The translations under genes were made by a program, and so were the position numbers. Below are positions 14,349 through 15,843 of a stretch of 15,843 bases of DNA, in pieces. The stretch is from positions 1 through 15,843 of the forward strand of contig CAKQDG010000049.1 of the NCBI GenBank assembly GCA_934219025.1, written 5' to 3'. Numbering within the stretch: position 1 is the first letter of the stretch; each line of letters starts with the position of its first letter. The notes beneath the pieces are model-generated. The model had not been told where the DNA came from, ran no database searches, and worked only from the letters and a program-made list of their open reading frames with translations. The stretch comes from an uncultured Prevotella sp. (GTDB lineage: Bacteria > Bacteroidota > Bacteroidia > Bacteroidales > Bacteroidaceae).

Positions 14349-15221
14349 TTACCCCAAGTATTTCACGAGAATCTTGGCATTTCCGCTGTCGCGCAACTTA
14401 GCTATACTCTTCTCTCGTATCTGTCTCACGCGCTCACGTGTAAGACCGAGCTGGTCGCCAATTTCCTCAAGTCCCTTTTCCTGACATCCTATACCAAAAC
14501 ATTCGCGAATGATGGTAATCTCTCTGTCTTTCAGCACTTTGCTCAATACGGAATTAAGTTCCAAAGCCATAGACTCATGATCCACGGCACGGTCTGTCCT
14601 GCTGTCATCTCCACTTGGCATTACGTCGAGCATACAATTGTCTTCGCCGTCCTGGAAAGGTGCGTCGATACTCACATGATGCCCGTCGGCAGCCAAAGAC
14701 TGACCAATTTTCTCCTCGTCGATGTTTGTAGCTTCCGAAAGTTCCGAAACAGACGGGTGACGCTGGTTTTCCTGTTCAAATTTGTTTATCTCGTGGTTGA
14801 TTTTGTTGAGCGAGCCCACCTGGTTCAGCGGCAGTCTTACAATACGACTTTGCTCTGCGATAGCCTGAAGAATGCTTTGGCGAATCCACCACACGGCATA
14901 CGAAATGAACTTAAAGCCTCGTGTTTCGTCAAATTTCTGTGCAGCTTTTATCAGTCCGATGTTTCCTTCATCTATAAGGTCGGTCAGAGTAAGTCCCTGG
15001 TGCTGGTATTGCTTGGCTACAGACACGACAAACCTCAAGTTGGCAGTAACCAGTTTATCCTTTGCACGCTCTCCCTCTCTACCTCCTTTTTTGATTTTCT
15101 GTGCAAGTTCAATTTCCTCATCGATTGAAATCAGCGGTGCACGTCCAATCTCAACAAGGTATTTGTCGAGTGCTTCACTTGAACGGTTTGTAATACTCTT
15201 TTGGATTTTTAATTGTCTCAT
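14349..15221 (-). CDS. rpoD: Primary RNA polymerase sigma factor (RpoD/SigA, Bacteroidetes short form)
   Basis: A 290-residue sigma-70 protein. Region 1.2 is at about 16-47 (ALDKYLVEIGRAPLISIDEE), region 2 at about 57-125 with the core-binding and melting motifs NLRFVVSVAKQYQHQG, LTDLIDEGNIGLIKAAQKFD and ISYAVWWIRQ, region 3 at about 126-205 (RIVRLPLNQVGSLNKI), and region 4 at about 225-285 with the -33-recognising helix-turn-helix GLEEIGDQLGLTRERVRQIREKSI. Region 1.1 and the large non-conserved insertion of proteobacterial RpoD are absent, as known for the Bacteroidetes primary sigma factor that reads TAnnTTTG/TTTG promoters. Those sites recur throughout this window. It is monocistronic, with its own promoter and two terminators. 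Confidence 0.95.
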   Translation of the reverse strand: MRQLKIQKSITNRSSEALDKYLVEIGRAPLISIDEEIELAQKIKKGGREGERAKDKLVTANLRFVVSVAKQYQHQGLTLTDLIDEGNIGLIKAAQKFDETRGFKFISYAVWWIRQSILQAIAEQSRIVRLPLNQVGSLNKINHEINKFEQENQRHPSVSELSEATNIDEEKIGQSLAADGHHVSIDAPFQDGEDNCMLDVMPSGDDSRTDRAVDHESMALELNSVLSKVLKDREITIIRECFGIGCQEKGLEEIGDQLGLTRERVRQIREKSIAKLRDSGNAKILVKYLG

Positions 15222-15295
15222 TCCTGATAATTTCTTTTTTACCTTATAAACTACTGATTATTAACGTCTTACGTGTTTTTATTTCAAAAAACCTT

Positions 15296-15327
15296 GCAAA
15301 GGTACAATTTTTTTCGTTACATGTCAA
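15296..15327 (-). promoter_or_regulatory. rpoD: Promoter of the sigma factor gene
   Basis: On the minus strand the -7 box TACCTTTGC (15304-15296) is preceded about 20 bp upstream by TTG within TATTGACA (around 15327-15325). Transcription would start near 15289, about 68 nt before the ATG at 15221. The rest of 15222-15514 shows no gene; a 6-bp inverted repeat (GGAGAT 15402-15407, ATCTCC 15421-15426) lacks a T-run. Confidence 0.75.
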
Positions 15328-15514
15328 TAACTTTAACTTTTTTTTGAATATAAAGTTTTATACCTTGGACGAAGTTACATAAAATTAGGTTCATCCTATT
15401 GGGAGATATTATCTGAAGAAATCTCCTTGCAAACTTTTTAGTTGAAAACCTTCCCCCGATAAACCTACAATACAAAGGAAATCAACATCATATAACGAAT
15501 CTATTTCTCCTACT

Positions 15515-15843
15515 TCATAAATTCAAGAAAATCTTGGTGTCATAAATTATAATTTTAGAATGGTAAACGGTATTGTCTTCATTAACTCCCCTTTCCCACA
15601 AGAACCGGTCGCCATAAGAGAGTTTCAGTCTTTTCTCCACCTGCATCAGTCCGATGCCGTGCCCGCTTCTGTCCGACTGCTCCTTAGGGTGGTTAGAATT
15701 CTCTATATAACATTCGATGTGCTCCTCGTCAGCCCTCACCGTGATGTTGATAAAACTCCTCCCCGTGGCAGCAATGCCGTGCTTAAAGGCATTTTCGATA
15801 AGCGAGATGAAGATAAGCGGAGCGATACGGATTTCAGAGTTTT
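15515..15843 (-). CDS. LytS-type sensor histidine kinase, C-terminal part (truncated by window edge)
   Basis: The frame is open from the window end to a TGA at 15517-15515, giving the last 109 residues of a longer protein. The visible part is the ATPase domain: N box PLIFISLIENAFKHGIA, then a beta segment with HIECYIENSNH, and the G box GHGIGLMQVEKRLKLSYGDR, ending in KIIIYDTKIF. This N box (PL...L(I/V)ENAFKHG) and G box are typical of the His_kinase/LytS (YehU/NatK-like) family, whose partner is a LytTR response regulator, common in Bacteroidetes. A GTG at 15739 is internal, not the start. The sensor and His-phosphorylation region and any partner lie outside the window. Confidence 0.9.
   Translation of the reverse strand, partial: NSEIRIAPLIFISLIENAFKHGIAATGRSFINITVRADEEHIECYIENSNHPKEQSDRSGHGIGLMQVEKRLKLSYGDRFLWERGVNEDNTVYHSKIIIYDTKIFLNL

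Noticed and set aside
15402..15426. Inverted repeat GGAGAT/ATCTCC as terminator of the histidine kinase gene
   Set aside because: Only 6 bp, 13-nt loop, no T-run on the minus strand, and almost 90 nt beyond the stop.

Overview
The window looks like chromosomal DNA of a Bacteroidetes, most likely Prevotella or a near relative. The evidence is the repeated promoter signature TAnnTTTGC with an upstream TTTG about 20 bp away, the absence of Shine-Dalgarno sequences, a short primary sigma factor of about 290 residues without region 1.1, and the housekeeping gene types. This genus-level call is inference from pattern; no database was searched.

Layout. (1) 1-73: tRNA-Lys(CTT) on the minus strand with its own promoter. 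(2) 74-884: about 0.8 kb without a convincing gene. Its second half is repeat-rich, with three CGGACA-N4-TGTCCG palindromes and other short duplications, and it ends in a textbook promoter at 826-858. (3) 885-5426, plus strand: an exported phospholipase D/cardiolipin-synthase-like protein, the epoxyqueuosine reductase QueH, and the AAA+ unfoldase ClpC. (4) 5427-5640: two tandem copies of a palindromic, promoter-bearing repeat, then aspS (5641-7413). (5) 7549-9801, plus strand: two small winged-helix proteins, one with a histone-H1-like basic tail and one with an acidic tail, separated by a strong terminator, then a xylulokinase. (6) 9864-9896: a terminator between convergent gene sets. (7) 9955-14066, minus strand: a tight operon read as DMP19/DUF4375-like protein, smpB, HAD phosphatase, map, tsaD, cinA (pncC). 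Its promoter lies in another copy of the repeat found before aspS. (8) 14349-15221, minus strand: primary sigma factor with two terminator hairpins and its own promoter. (9) 15515-15843, minus strand: the C-terminal part of a LytS-type histidine kinase that runs off the window.

Most genes serve translation and proteostasis: tRNA-Lys, QueH (tRNA modification), AspS, TsaD (t6A), Map (N-terminal Met removal), SmpB (ribosome rescue) and ClpC (protein unfolding and degradation, including the kind of substrate SmpB produces). No transposase, phage gene, CRISPR array or defence island is visible.

The least ordinary signals are non-coding: the promoter-bearing repeat shared by aspS and the smpB operon, and the CGGACA palindrome cluster. 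Next come the acidic DNA-mimic-family protein heading the smpB operon and the paired winged-helix proteins with oppositely charged tails.
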